Part shown: positions 44,247-56,079 of the stretch, piece by piece | How positions within the stretch are numbered: the first letter of the stretch is position 1 | Layout of the letters: each line of letters begins with the position of its first letter | Origin: Undaria pinnatifida | Lineage: Eukaryota > Sar > Phaeophyceae > Laminariales > Alariaceae | Assembly: GCA_012845835.1 (NCBI GenBank) | Contig: JABAKD010000008.1 | Coordinates: forward strand, 425,558-489,557 | Direction: 5' to 3' | Length of the DNA: 64,000 nucleotides | Program-made: the position numbers and the translations under genes | The notes under the pieces: model-generated | Databases searched by the model: none | What the model was told of the DNA's origin: nothing | Seen by the model: only the letters and a program-made list of their open reading frames with translations

Positions 44247-45323
44247 GTGCTAGGGGCTAGGGGAACGGATCCCAATATCGGAGCCGACCTGCTAGAAGAA
44301 GAGCGCCGTCGGCTTCGTGAGCACTTCGGTGCTGCTGCATCGGCGGTCAGACGCGAGGAAGCTGCCCGGAGAGACGCAGAACGACCCCAAAACCAGGGAG
44401 ACCAGCCCAAGGAGAGAGCCGTTCAGTCACCTGAACGGCGCTGTGGCAGGCCATAATCATGGCGGAGATTGCCCCGAAGTGGGATTTCTCAACCTTGGAC
44501 TGTCAAACCCAGCTGGCCTGCTCAGCAGGAAAACAACAGCGATCCAACAATACGGATTCGAAGTACGAAGGCGAGCCTACGAAATAGTATGGGAGTTGCA
44601 AGACCAGCAAGGCGCCCCCGAGGCAAGCCGAGCACAAGCAGAGGTACCAGCAGAACGGAATGGAGCACAGGCCAACGAAAGCCATGCCCGTCATCTAACC
44701 AAACACATTTGATGCAGCAGTCATCGAGCGAGAACGCCGCAAGGTCGTTGGAGCACCAGCCTGAACGGCAGAGGACGTATTCGTTCTCGTTGACGTCGAC
44801 TTCTGACCGCACGGAGCAAGAGGGGTCAGTTAATTTTTGGGGGGAAGAGGAGGAGGAAGAGCGAGCTTGTTTTTGTGAAGAGCTGGGAGACAACAAGCAA
44901 TGGTAGAACAACTTTGTGGAAGCTGAGCTAGGGGTGGCAGAAAAGCAGTCGCAGGAATCACCGCCGTCGGCCTGGCGCGACGAAGACGATGGTGTCGGTG
45001 GAGGACAGCCGATATCGTCGCCGTCGAGGGGAGGTTTATCGGCTACGTTTCTGTCGGTCTCGTGTCGGGCCGTCATCAACGGTACGCACCGTCAGGCCGG
45101 CGATGCGCAACGTGGGCGGATAGTTGATACGGTGGATGTGCAGGAGGGTGGAGAACATGAGGGGCAGGAGAAGGATTGGGAAAGTAGGAGACTTGGTGGT
45201 GGATTAGGGTTCGGCTTCTTCGCGGGACCTGGGGAGGAGCATGGACGGCGGAGAAGGCGCCGTCCGCTACGAGAGCGTCCACGCGAGAAAGAGAAGATCA
45301 TCGCCTGCCGCAAGAGCGCGTGA
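44247..45323 (+). pseudogene. Gag-like frames of the nested element, unassigned
   Basis: Overlapping frames at 44247-44456, 44317-44712, 44469-44906 and 44916-45323 are rich in Arg, Glu and Gln, with a short coiled-coil-like stretch (LLEEERRRLREHF). The position directly after the 5' LTR suggests a degenerate gag, but no capsid or zinc-knuckle motif is visible. The remaining 45.3-47.2 kb is AT-rich and shows nothing I recognise. Confidence 0.35.
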
Positions 45324-47246
45324 TCAAAAAGGCACGTCTTGCTTTCAATATGGTTTGTCGTGGCAAATTCGGGGTTTGGTTCGGTTTTTGGTAGGTGTTT
45401 AAGTTGGTATTATGGGGCAACGTGCATTGAGGCTACAGATGTGAATGGAACGTAGTCCACGGCCAGCCGTGGTCCCGTGTATGTGTTTCCTTCCCTACTG
45501 TACCTGCCCCCGAAACTCTCTTATCCTTGCTGCATGTTCACCCCCAGTAGCTAGTAAGCATGATACTGTTTGGATTACAAACCACGGGGGGCATGATAGT
45601 CGGGTTTGATTCGATAACCCAAAAACAGAGTAATTGGTGTGATCTTAAATCGGGTACTCTTGCAATGGTGGCGTTACGTATACTCGAAGTTGGCATGAAA
45701 GTATAAAGTTTTGTGCCTGGTACGGAACTTGAGAAACATGAATAATCTGGTACCTACCAACGGTACCTGCCACCAAGTGACAGGTATGTGCAAATTATTT
45801 ATTGTTTGCATGTTTTGATATGCGAGACTACAACACCGTATACCTGGTATTTTGGTAGTCTATTATGACCTTTGATGGAATTGGCGGTGTACGGTGGTAG
45901 AAAGTGTTTTAATGTCCTTCCCGAAAAAGTGAAGTCTCCACCCTGCCATTATGCCTGCAATAATGTACTACCTGGTATTATTGACATACGTACTCATACT
46001 CAGTGTACCGCGCGATGGGTAGGAGAAACCAGCGCGGGCTGGTAAGATGCTTGATGAAAAATCCAATTATTAATTTGAGAAAGGACATATTTGCTTCGAA
46101 CAGATAGAGTAGGTAGGTATGTATGATGAACGCTGACTTCCATAGTTGTTGAAGAAGCACATATGTCATGTCCTAATCAAAATGTCCTGTAATACCAACG
46201 CGTATTGAGAGCTTGGTATGGACTAAACCAGAGGGAAACGGGTTGGACAAAATGTAGCTTGAGTCCGGAGTGGAGGAGGAGTTATATCTTGGGTGACTTT
46301 TTTTTTTATCATGAAATAATAGTTGAAGGCGATGCCCTCACACTTTTTTTTAATTCGAGGATTCCGCTTTTAATTTTGATTTTTCATTAATCTAAGATGG
46401 CATGAGCACTATCATGGCAGTTGTCACCAGCAGGAGGGAGGGATGTAGGATTCACTGTTCTGCTCGTATTAATGTCCGAGAATCAACCTCGGGTCTGAGT
46501 TGATACAAACAGTTATACTATTTTGCATCCTGCTGGGGCGTGTTGAAAACGAGCGTATCTTTCATAATACCACCAGAGTTTTGCTTGATCGAAGATTTGA
46601 AAGTATTTTAATCTGGGGGGGAAATATAGGTTGTTTTCGAGTAGTGGACGACGAAATTTGAAATCTGTTTTTTTATATCGATTTTAGCATTGAATTTTCT
46701 TTATCGAAGGCTTGGCAGTGTGATAATTTGAGGTGAAATGTTGGTAGTTTAGGGGTTATTTTATGCCTGATTTGTTGAAGCATAACCGGGAGTTTTTCCT
46801 TCTTAGGGTTGGTCTTACACGGGTTATTCCTACTGCACACTTGATCGCACGTATTATTATCAGCGATTTCCGTTACCATTACCGCAGTTCAATTCCGCTA
46901 GCTACGGCGTTGGGTATCAATATTTGGGTTTTTGGAGCAAAGGCAGTAGTAGGATTGGTTTGAAATTAATTGACGTTGGACATATATTTGAGGCATAGAC
47001 TATGTACGTTGTTTGAATAAAAGCAAGGTTCGGAAGGTGAGCTTTGGATGAACGTTATCATGACGTGCGCACAGGCAGGGGCAATGTTGGTTCATGCCTG
47101 TGAACAAGTCTGATGTATGATGCGCATGACCGCATAGATTCTACGGAGATGGTAGTCTAGAGTAGAACTATTGATATGATTGGCGGTCCCAATCTTCGAT
47201 ATGTTCGAGTTGATCGTTATCATAACGTGTACACAGGCAGGGGGAA

Positions 47247-47579
47247 TGTTAGTTTATGCCTGCGCGCAAGTCTGGTTTACTCTATGATATTTTGGTGCAT
47301 GTGATGGTAGCATCTTCGGACATGCTGGGGCAGCAGTGGTGGCCCCGAACGGATATAATAAAATCAATAAGTGGTCCCTAATCCCATGGTTAGGGTCACC
47401 ACGTGTGGGAGTGGGAACAGCCCCTGACTGGGACTTGCTTCATGACTTCCGTCTTGTCAGTACTTTAATATACATATTATATTTCTTCTCTCTTCCCCGC
47501 CCGATGGCGCTCCAGATTTGGTGACTCTCGTCTCCGCGAGCCAGCCTTTTTCGCCCTCAACACTTGGGTGCATCCATCA
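47247..47579 (+). repeat. 3' LTR of the nested element
   Basis: Begins TGTTAGTTTATGCCTG and ends GGGTGCATCCATCA. The purine tract AGGCAGGGGGAA lies just before it. A 60-base copy of this tract and LTR edge lies at 47051-47112. Confidence 0.85.
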
Positions 47580-48087
47580 GGAAGCACCCCGCCGCTTCTT
47601 ACTGAGGCTGTCAATCAACTGCCATGTTCACGGATGACTTGTCGCGTATGAGATGGGCGTTGCTGATAAAAACGAAAGACGAAGCGTCTGATGCCCTGAA
47701 GCAGATGGTTCAAGATGTCGCTGATCCTCAAGGGAGCTGCGTTGGAAAGCGTAGGTGCGATGAGGGCGGTGATTGTAAACGACGATTTCAAGCGCTGGCA
47801 GAGTCACTTGGAATCCAGATCGAGACCAGCCTACGGTACATCCCTCATGGAAGTCCTACCGCAGAGCGTGGTTTTGGCATCATCATCGGTATTACGCGCA
47901 GCCTACTTCTGGGAGCTCCCCACCTCCCGGAGACATTGTGGGTTGAAGCGCTCAAAGCTGCTGTGTGCATCAGGAATTGCACGCCAACGGATGTCCTGGG
48001 AGGCAAGGCTCCGCTCGAGGTATGGGAGAGTAAACTACTCGGCAGTATGAAGCACATGCATTTGGTGGGGGGCATTGGCGTTTAAGC
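47580..48087 (+). pseudogene. Copia integrase, second part
   Basis: Resumes after ggaag with MFTDDLSRMRWALLIKTKDE, then CDEGGDCKRRFQALAESLGI and HGSPTAERGFGIIIGITRSL, then APHLPETLWVEALKAA. The second Asp (CDEG) and the catalytic Glu (TAER) are visible. Together with VHVDLYRG before the insertion this forms one split integrase. Confidence 0.85.
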
Positions 48088-48144
48088 ACATTGAGGCACG
48101 CCAAAGAAACGGAACATTGACCCCGATGGCTATGCAAAAGGCAT

Positions 48145-50026
48145 TTGGTAGGCTACAACACCCATAATATGACGTACCGTCTCCGGAATCCAGACCGTCC
48201 GTATGGAATAATTAACTCAGCAGACGTATCGGTTCGGGAGAAGGAAGCCCGTGACGTGCGTCGCCCAAAGGTGGGGCATGACCCGTTTCCCGATCCAAGC
48301 ACGGTGTTTGTGTCAGGGTTTGAGGCTAATATTGAAGCAAAAGAAACTCAACGACAAGAATATGTCGAAAAGGCAGCGACTCCACCGGTACAACAGAAAC
48401 CACTGCGCAAAAGCAACAGGCAGCAAGGTATATCGCCCGACAGTGACTTAGCGCAGCAACACTGGTCTCTCAGTACCAACGTAGACGAGAGAACACGTGA
48501 CGTACCAGCAAACCGGTATGCGGTACTTACAGGAGAAGATATTGGAAGCATCGGAGCTGGAACGCCTGGTGAGATAGGATATATGCCACCTGACCCGCGA
48601 ACCTATGACGATGCGGTAAGCGGGGTTGGTGCAGCAGGCTGGCGTGCAAGCATGGCAGAGTAGCACCGGTCCCCAATCGAATATGGTGTACTCGAGTTGA
48701 TAGACCCACCCGAAGGCATTCAAGCAACCACTTCAAGGTCTTTGTACAGGTGGAAGTACAACCAAGGTGGAGTGGCTTGTCGACAGACGTCAAGAGTGGT
48801 GGTGCAGGGCTTCCACGAGGCTGACACTGGGGCCGATAAAGCAGCACCAGTCGCATCTCAGGAGTGTGTCCACATCCTGATTGCTAACGTCGCCAAGCGT
48901 GGTATCATCCTCGGGAAAGTCGATATCAAAACCGCTTTCTTACAGGCCCGAATGGGGCGTGACAACCCGGATGTATACGTCATCCCTCCCAAAGGATTCG
49001 AGTGCCAAGAGGAACAGGCGAATCAAGTATGGCGACTGAAAGCGTGGCTGTATGGCTTGCGTCTCTTCCCCCGTCATTGGTGGGGCACGATGCACACGTA
49101 CTTGCTGGACAAAGGTTTTACCTCCAGCACTGTCGACCCGTGTGTCTACAACCTGGGCAAAGGAGCAGTTTTGCTTCTTCTCTGTGTTGACGACATTTTT
49201 CTGTCCGGTTCAGACAGCGAGCAAGTGTTCGTTATCCCCATACCGAAACGCGAACGCAGGAACTACTATTTTGTCGCAGAAAACGTACGCGAGGACGATA
49301 CTGGAAACGTACGGAATGGATAATGCACACCCGACGAAAACGCCTGCTGAACAGGGTCCCGTGCAGATTAAGGAGGGAAAAGTGTTGTCAACATGGATCT
49401 CTCCTTTATCTTAACAGGTCACAAGACCGGACCTTGCTCCAGCTATGGTACTTACGAGAAGTATCTCAAAATCAGGTCCGAGAGCGATGACCAAGATGAA
49501 GAGGGTTTTGATGTACCTGAAATGTACGATTCCGATTGGACTTACTTACAGCTGAGACGCTGGAAATGGAGACAAACTCACTGCGTAGGTTGACGCAGAC
49601 CACGCTGGAGACATTGAGAGACATGGACAAGGAATAGTTACGACAGGGTCCGTTGTCCACTTGGCAGGAGCGCCGGTTGACTGAAAGTTGGTGAAGCAAA
49701 CGGTTGTGGCTGTGTCTACTCTGGAGTCGGAACGTGTGGCTCTGTCAAAAGCGTGTTTGATGATACTTCATCTTAGGCACTTACTTAAAACGATAAGAAG
49801 TGAGCAAACTAGCGCGACGGTGGTTTTTGAGGGTAACATGGGCGCCCTACGTACCAGTCGAACCGACAGGATTATATCATGCAATGAAGACTACCAAGTA
49901 TATGCCAAGAGACGAAAGCACTCCGGAAAGCGTTGGCCGTCGCAGTTAGTGCAGAGTATTTTATACACGGATTCCCGCTGTGCTCACCGGACAGGATGTA
50001 CGCGTGCAGGACCAGTGCACCACTGA
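48145..50026 (+). pseudogene. Copia reverse transcriptase and RNase H
   Basis: A linker region (48145-48663) precedes the reverse transcriptase: WKYNQGGVACRQTSRVVVQG, VDIKTAFLQA, and the catalytic LLLCVDDIFLSG near 49180. RNase H reads KQTVVAVSTLESERVALSKA near 49690 and ends at about 50026. The RNase H DADxA motif is lost and a region near 49320-49690 is scrambled. Confidence 0.8.
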
Positions 50027-52914
50027 TTAAACGTAACACAGTTTCAACGCATTGAAAATAGCTGGCCGTGTTTCCGTTTCGCGGTGCGACAGACACTGAG
50101 CGGGCATCAATCGATGCGATTCGGCAAGTAAGTGACAAACATTCTAGGTGACATGCGTCAAACGGGATTCCGGACACCATCAAAGCGTATGTTCCGTTTG
50201 TCAACCACGTGTTTGCCTGTGATGTTTAAGGTTCGGCAGGCCGCCTCAGGCGCCGATTGAATTTGATACAAACGAGTGCAACCCAACACGTTGGGTTGGA
50301 TTGGGGTTGGGTAAGAGTGGTGAGCATGTTGAGCACACGGATGTGTGGGTGGATGGATGGGTGGTCGGGTGGTTGGTTGAGGCCAAGCCCGGCCGAGACG
50401 GCACTGTTTTTATTGGGTAGGTTAGGATTCGGTTGGATTATGAACACCAGACACGAACATCACGTGTTGTGTGGGTGCATGGGTGCGTTTTCCCTTGGTG
50501 GTGTGTGGTGAGGAAGTGGCTAGTGGTGGGTGGGTGGGTTGGTGGGTTTCGGTGGGGACGACAGGAAGAAAATCACCATTACACAGTGACCAACTTCAGG
50601 AGGCGATAGACGAACCCCCTACCGATTCCAAGAACGACAGTAATATGAAGCAAAGGCTCATCGCTTCTCTGAACATGGCCCACTCTCGCCACTTATTTTT
50701 ACTACCGCCTTCCGAATGACCAACGACTGCCTCGACGAACAGCGCTCATAGCAGCTCGCCAACTACCTTCTAGGAAGAGAATCTCCAATAATCGCCGTGG
50801 TACACGGGTTCCTCCAGTGACTCTTGCGCTTCAAAACAGCCTCCTACCAACAATCTAGGCGTGGCATGCAGATACGATAATAAATACTAGGGAGCACGCC
50901 CGAGCGTACCTCTGCCTCCGTTCCTGGAAGTGCCTATCATAGCGAGCACATTACCGATACACTCGCCGGTTTTGAAATCAAATATTTTTCTTTTAGCTAC
51001 AGGAGAAAATTCCAAAGATATTGCAAACTCGGAAAACAATCCTTTTCGAGTCTTTGGCGTGCAGATTGTGGTCGAGCAATCCCTTCACATTATCCCTTCA
51101 CATTATCCCTTCACATTATCCCTTTACATTATCCCTTCACATTATCCCTTCAAATTATCCCTTCACATTATCCCTTCAAATTATCCCTTCACATTATCCC
51201 TTGACATTATCCCTTGACATTATCCCTTCACATTATCCCTTCACATTATCCCTTCACATTATCCCTTCACATTATCCCTTCACATTATCCCTTCACATTA
51301 TCCCTTCACATTATCCCTTCACATTGTGTCCGAGGTCGGCAATACCAAGCAACAGCCATCGTAAGTGAGGTGAGGTGGAGACATAATTTTTTGTTTTACG
51401 GACTAGGGATGCAGACGAGGATTGTTGTTAGTAGCTGCTGTAAACTATAGAGAGGTTCTACTCGTGGCGTCTGGTGTTTCGCGCGACATAGGGGTGGGCG
51501 GCGTTCGTGGCTTGTTTGTCATCTGATACCCCCCACATTATTTCGGCGTTTGTTCGTCCCTGCTGCTGTTGTGCTTGGTACAGTGCGTGGTTGCAGTGAA
51601 ATTGCTCTGCTGTTCATACGCTTTCATTGTTTTTCAGCTGCTCCTCCGCTTACGAAATATGCTCTCTTGAATACGGTCGCCAAAATGACGCATCAAACAG
51701 TACGACTATGTTTTCAACAAAACATACATGAAGCCCCACACCGATTTCGTGCGAAGTCAATCCAGTGCGATTTAGTAGCTCACCCAAAATCACGACTCCA
51801 AATATACCTCCGTAAAGCTAGTTACCTACCATCTGGGACTTAGCTCACACCAGCTCACGACTCCCGACAACGGCCTTCCCGCGAAAACCCAGAAGTCAAA
51901 GCACGTCGAAAAAGCTTCGCAATCGGCCTACCCCTGAAAAATGGCCGGTCAGGAAAGGGATCCGCCACAGCACGTTGCCATCACACTCAACATTTGCCGG
52001 TAATACAGTATTTTGGTGCAACCGTTACATACAGTAGTATATATGTTACAGGAACATATCCCCAGTAATCATGGGGTTTCCTTTCATCATCTAACAATGT
52101 ACGGAGTATTGACTAAAGTGCGGCGCGTTTACGACAACATGTTGTTTGAACGGGTCTGCAAGATGTTCAGTACGTCCACAAGAGTCGGCAGAGTACGAAC
52201 AGTACCGCGCCAGTAACGTGTTTACAACATCTGTTAGTATAACAAAGTAGAACAAAGTCGCTTATTGCTCGTACGCCAGATCACGGTACATTTACAGCAT
52301 GCCATATACTGCACCATTCCCAATCCCTAACCCACATTGTGCTTCAGTACGTAAATTACCTATCTATGGGGATCGATAAGCACCGAACTACAGACTTCGT
52401 ATTTAGTTCGCGTGTTGTAAAACCCAGTATCTTTATTGGTCAGAGGGCGCAAACAACGCGCATCATGCTTGACGACGCCGGCAGACCCTGACGCAAACTT
52501 TCTTCATGAACATCGCTCTCGAAACATCATATCCAGTCACATGGTCAATCACGGATTTTGTGCGAAACCGCGCGCATTCGCAGTGATACCATTCATGCAG
52601 ATCTATCGGCACGACCAAAAATCTGCGAGTTGTCGGGCGGCAGGACACAGGCAACTTAGCGGAGTCGGCTTAGCAGAGTTAGGGGGCCAGTGTTTGGCTA
52701 CACAAATTCCGAATATCGACAGGGCTTATCGACGAAAAACCTAGGGTACCTCACACAGGTGTAGACCCAAAAATTACACGATAAACCTCCAATGCTCCAA
52801 ACGTGTATGTATTTGTCCGTTCAGCATTTTGCGTCAGCGTAGTTTGCTAATAGCGGGACCCCCTCAACTTGTGTCGATTGGGCACTGGTCCCCCCAGGCA
52901 ACCTGTTGTGTGCT
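50027..52914. other. No gene recognised
   Basis: Apart from the 13-bp array at 51071, this 2.9-kb region shows GGTTGG-rich low-complexity stretches at 50270-50560 and no family motif. The 3' LTR of the old copia element would be expected close to 50.1 kb but I cannot match it to a 5' partner. Confidence 0.4.
51071..51327. repeat. CCCTTCACATTAT 13-bp tandem array
   Basis: About twenty 13-base units with CAAATTAT, TACATTAT and GACATTAT variants. All three forward frames stay open and give the same 13-residue periodic peptide, as expected for a unit without stop codons that is not a multiple of three. Confidence 0.95.
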
Positions 52915-53965
52915 GATATTATGAAAATAAAAATACCCTCCATCTGTGAGATCAATTTTTTTGTCGAAACTCACCTTTGCAAGCTGTGTGTGATACTCCG
53001 ATCGCGCGTATTACGGGTTGTGTGCCTTCCTCAAGGATATAGGTCGGCGACTCCCCTTGCAACTACAGTGTAGCTATCAGGGTCAACAGGGTGATGTTAG
53101 TCAGTCTGTGCGCGGAAACTATAAAACCCGTTTCTGAGGGGGACAAAATATGACAGTTGTGGAAGGAAATGCATAAGTTTATCAAGTGAATCCTGTGAGT
53201 CGAATAACCGGTGAGGGGAGGGCAGAGTTTTGAAGGACGTGGGGGGCTGGTTTTAATCAACAGGGAGCGGAGGTGGGGGTGGGGAGGGGGGGGGGGAGGG
53301 GGGGAGGAGGCGAGGGGCGGGGGGGGGGCAGCACAATTTGTGCGTGGAAACTATAAATCCTTCAAGGGGATAAATCTGACGTTTTTTGAAAGAATGCACC
53401 AGTTTATCATGGGGGGGGCGGGGGGCGGGACCGACGGGGCAGCTCAATCTGTGCGTGGAAACTGTACATCCTTCACGGGGATAAATGTGACGGTTTTAGA
53501 AATAATGCACCAGTTTATCATGCATATCGTGTAAGTCATACAACCGGTGAGTAGAGGGCGGAGTGCTCGAGAGGGTGGGGGTGGGGGAGCGGGAGGGGAG
53601 GTGGGGGTGGGGGGGACGAAAGGGCTTTAGGTCGCATAGATGTAGGGGTTTGCTATACGCGTGGTGCTAGGTTTAGGCGATTGTGCAGGTGGTGGGGAAG
53701 GAGGGGGCGTTGGGGGCGGGGGGGGGGGGGGGGATTGCAGCAGCGGCATGGATGGTTCTAGAAAGAATGAGGTGATATCCAGTGCGTGGAAGTGTTTCTT
53801 ACTCTGGCGGATTTCGATATTAGGTGGGGCGTTTAAGCAAGAAAGAGCGAGAAAAAAATGCGGGGGGGGAAGGGTTTTCAAGCGGTTTATGTTACATATA
53901 ATAATAAAATACACTCCAGCTGTGAGATCGAAGATTTGGTCGACACTCATCTTTGCAAGATTGTA
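52915..53965 (+). repeat. Repeat R1, most complete copy
   Basis: Starts ATAAAAATACCCTCCATCTG and carries every early R1 block. The module with GGAAACT(A/G)TA, GATAAAT(C/G)TGACG and CACCAGTTTATCATG appears near 53340 and 53448, with an early version at 53119. They are separated by G-runs (53280-53330 and 53411-53430). The later part repeats the blocks seen at 16.6 kb and ends with a second R1 start (AATACACTCCAGCTGTGAGA) that stops at 53965. Confidence 0.9.
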
Positions 53966-54086
53966 TGTTATATTTATATAAGAAATATCCTCACGACTGT
54001 TCGTGTACATTATTGCCGCCTGTGTTTATTGATAGTGGTGGGAGCGACCCGGCATCGAAAAAACATCCCCAGTGGGGTTCCTCTTA

Positions 54087-54187
54087 ACACCATATAGTAC
54101 AAAAGCACCATAGCACCATAGCACCATAACACCATAGCACCATAGCACCATACTACCATAATACCGTAGCACCATAATACCATACCA
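54087..54187. repeat. CACCATAG short tandem repeat
   Basis: About twelve degenerate units of CACCATAGCACCATAA type, with TACCATAATACCGTAG variants at the end. Confidence 0.85.
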
Positions 54188-54544
54188 TTAACCCAAACAA
54201 TGTTTTGCCTTGTACATTGGGCAAGAGGGAAAGTGCTGCCCGATGAGCAGTCGACCCAACAAATGATAGAAAGTCACCCAATATTTTCCTGGGGTGGTCG
54301 CTTGAGGGAAGCTGTACACCACACCCTCAAAGTTGGTTTAGGTAGCAATGAAAGCGCAACATATTAACATGTACAAAACAACAACAACAACAGCAGAAAC
54401 AAAAAGAAAAAGAAAAGGAAATTCCGGCTATAGACTACTGGGTTATTAAAGAGTCCCAAAATTCACACTCGGAGTAATATGTTTGTGCCAAAAAGTGCTA
54501 CCTCTATCGTGTTGTTGGTACTATAATAATATAATAAACTATAG

Positions 54545-54569
54545 CTTACATGCACAATTCGCCCCCCCT

Positions 54570-54600
<31 letters not shown>

Positions 54601-54968
54601 AAAACCGCTCGCTTTTGATCAAAACCAGGCCCCCACGTCCTTCAACCCCCCCCCCCCCCCCCCCCCCCCCCTCACCGGTTATTCGACTTACAAGATTCAC
54701 TTGAAAAAATAATACATTTCCCTCCACCGCTGTCAGATTTTGTCCCCCTCAGAAACGGGTTTTATAGTTTCCGCGCACAGACTGACTAAAATCACCCTGT
54801 TGACCCTGACAGCTACACTGTAGTTGTAAGGGGAGTCGCCGACCTATATCCTTAATGAGGACACACAACTCGTAATGCGCGCGATCGGAGTATCGCACAC
54901 AGCTTGCAAAGATGAGTTTCGACAAAATATTCGATCTCACAGCTGGAGTGTATTTTCATTTTTTATAA
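54545..54968 (-). repeat. Repeat R1, inverted copy
   Basis: Two long C-runs (54561-54600 and 54646-54672) flank the inverted blocks CGCTTTTGATCAAAACCAGG and CACCGGTTATTCGACTTAC. The remaining blocks run to CACAGCTGGAGTGTAT at 54952. With 52915-53965 it forms an inverted pair about 0.6 kb apart. Confidence 0.85.
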
Positions 54969-56077
54969 TAAACTATTCATCAATAGTAGCGGGCGACAGT
55001 CTCATGGCATAGGTACGCGGATAATGGCAATTTCCGACGATTCTGCCATAAGGAGCCCCGTCATTGCGAAAATAGTTCAGCCAAAAATCGCTGCCTCTGT
55101 CCCAGCCGGCGTGAAGACCTTCAAAGGTGTAGTAGATATCGTGATGATCGTAGTAATCGTGACGATCGTAGTACTAGTACCTAGATTAGAGATGATAAAA
55201 CAAAGATGCTATTACGTTATTACGTACTATTCGATAAAATTGCGGGAAAAGCTATGTAATACATCAACATTTCAATTTTAGTGTGACGTTACCTATTTCT
55301 GACGGCAATCGATAATGTTGTATTAAATAGTGTTCCACTGTGTATCCGCTTTCTGCATGAGCTTTAGACCTACCGTCCACCTCTCTCTGCGGAAAAGTCA
55401 TATCTCTGCTGATACCGCAAAATCTTATTCCCGTTTTTTCATTCGTTGTGCGATTCGGAATCATTAGAGGGTGCAGGAAGGCTGACGCGGGAGCCAGGAT
55501 TCGGCACGTACGTATATATCGCACAGCAGTGTAACGAACCACGTGATCTACGGCGCATGCAGGAATCATAACAAGGTTAGCATCCTGTTCTACTCTGTCT
55601 ACGCGTCCTGCGCTGATTGGTTTAGAATAGGTAGCTGCACTTTCGCGTGAAGAGTAGAATGGTTATTTGGAGAACACGAGGACTGGATGTGATTGGCTGT
55701 TTGGGGAGTTGGCCCTTACTTCCACTTCATAGTATGCAATGAGTTACACACGAGGCCTTGTAGAAGCGGCCTACGTAGGCAGTTAGCAGGTTTCACTTAG
55801 GGTTGACGTTTGGCATGAAGCTCGAATACCTTGCCAGTACGAGAGCCAGTAGTTGAAGGTTGGCCAGAGCCAAGCTTCCACCGCCCCACTCCTCTCCCCC
55901 CCCCCCGCTCTCGATCACTCTTGTATCCTGACCAAATATAAGCAAGTCTTGCTCGATAGCAATAATAAGGGAACCTACTACCTGGGTTTTGTACTGCTGT
56001 CAGCTGTGGTCTTGCGATAGACACACCTGTCTCTTCTGAGGATTATATCGACAGGATCCCTCAAGACTCATATTTAC
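54969..56077. other. Unassigned; possible leader or LTR of the 56-kb NADAR element
   Basis: No gene is recognised. If 56078 (ATTGGCGTCGACGGCC) is a primer-binding site, an LTR could run from TGTTCTACTCTG near 55592 to TTTACA at 56077. This is a weak inference, because no 3' partner is present. Confidence 0.25.
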
Positions 56078-56079
56078 AA

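Larger units (their letters stand above)
43889..47579 (+). mobile_element. Nested non-autonomous LTR element
   Basis: LTRs at 43889-44216 (328 bp) and 47247-47579 (333 bp) start TGTT(G/A)GTTTAT and end CCATCA. The target duplication ggaag is at 43884-43888 and 47580-47584. The LTRs are visibly diverged (my estimate by eye is about 80-87% identity), so it is older than the copia at 17.6 kb. The 3-kb interior has two or three modest frames near 44.25-45.3 kb (Arg/Glu-rich, one with EEERRRLREHF) that could be gag-like. There is no protease, integrase or reverse transcriptase, so it depends on another element. Confidence 0.85.
42092..50026 (+). mobile_element. Old Ty1/copia element, split by a nested LTR element
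   Basis: Gag starts at about 42092 (MSSPFPKGYFPFNGG); protease, GAG-pre-integrase and the first residues of integrase follow to 43888. The rest of integrase, reverse transcriptase and RNase H resume at 47580-50026. The intervening 3691 bp is a separate LTR element with its own target duplication. The host copia element has many stops and shifts. I could not pair its own LTRs. Confidence 0.85.

Noticed and set aside
44522-45079. 185-codon minus-strand frame as a gene
   Set aside because: It is Ser/Cys-rich with no motif and lies inside the LTR element in antisense. It is more likely a shadow of the + strand gag-like frames.
51071-51327. CRISPR-like array of short direct repeats
   Set aside because: The 13-base units are contiguous, with no unique spacers, and the context is a eukaryotic genome.
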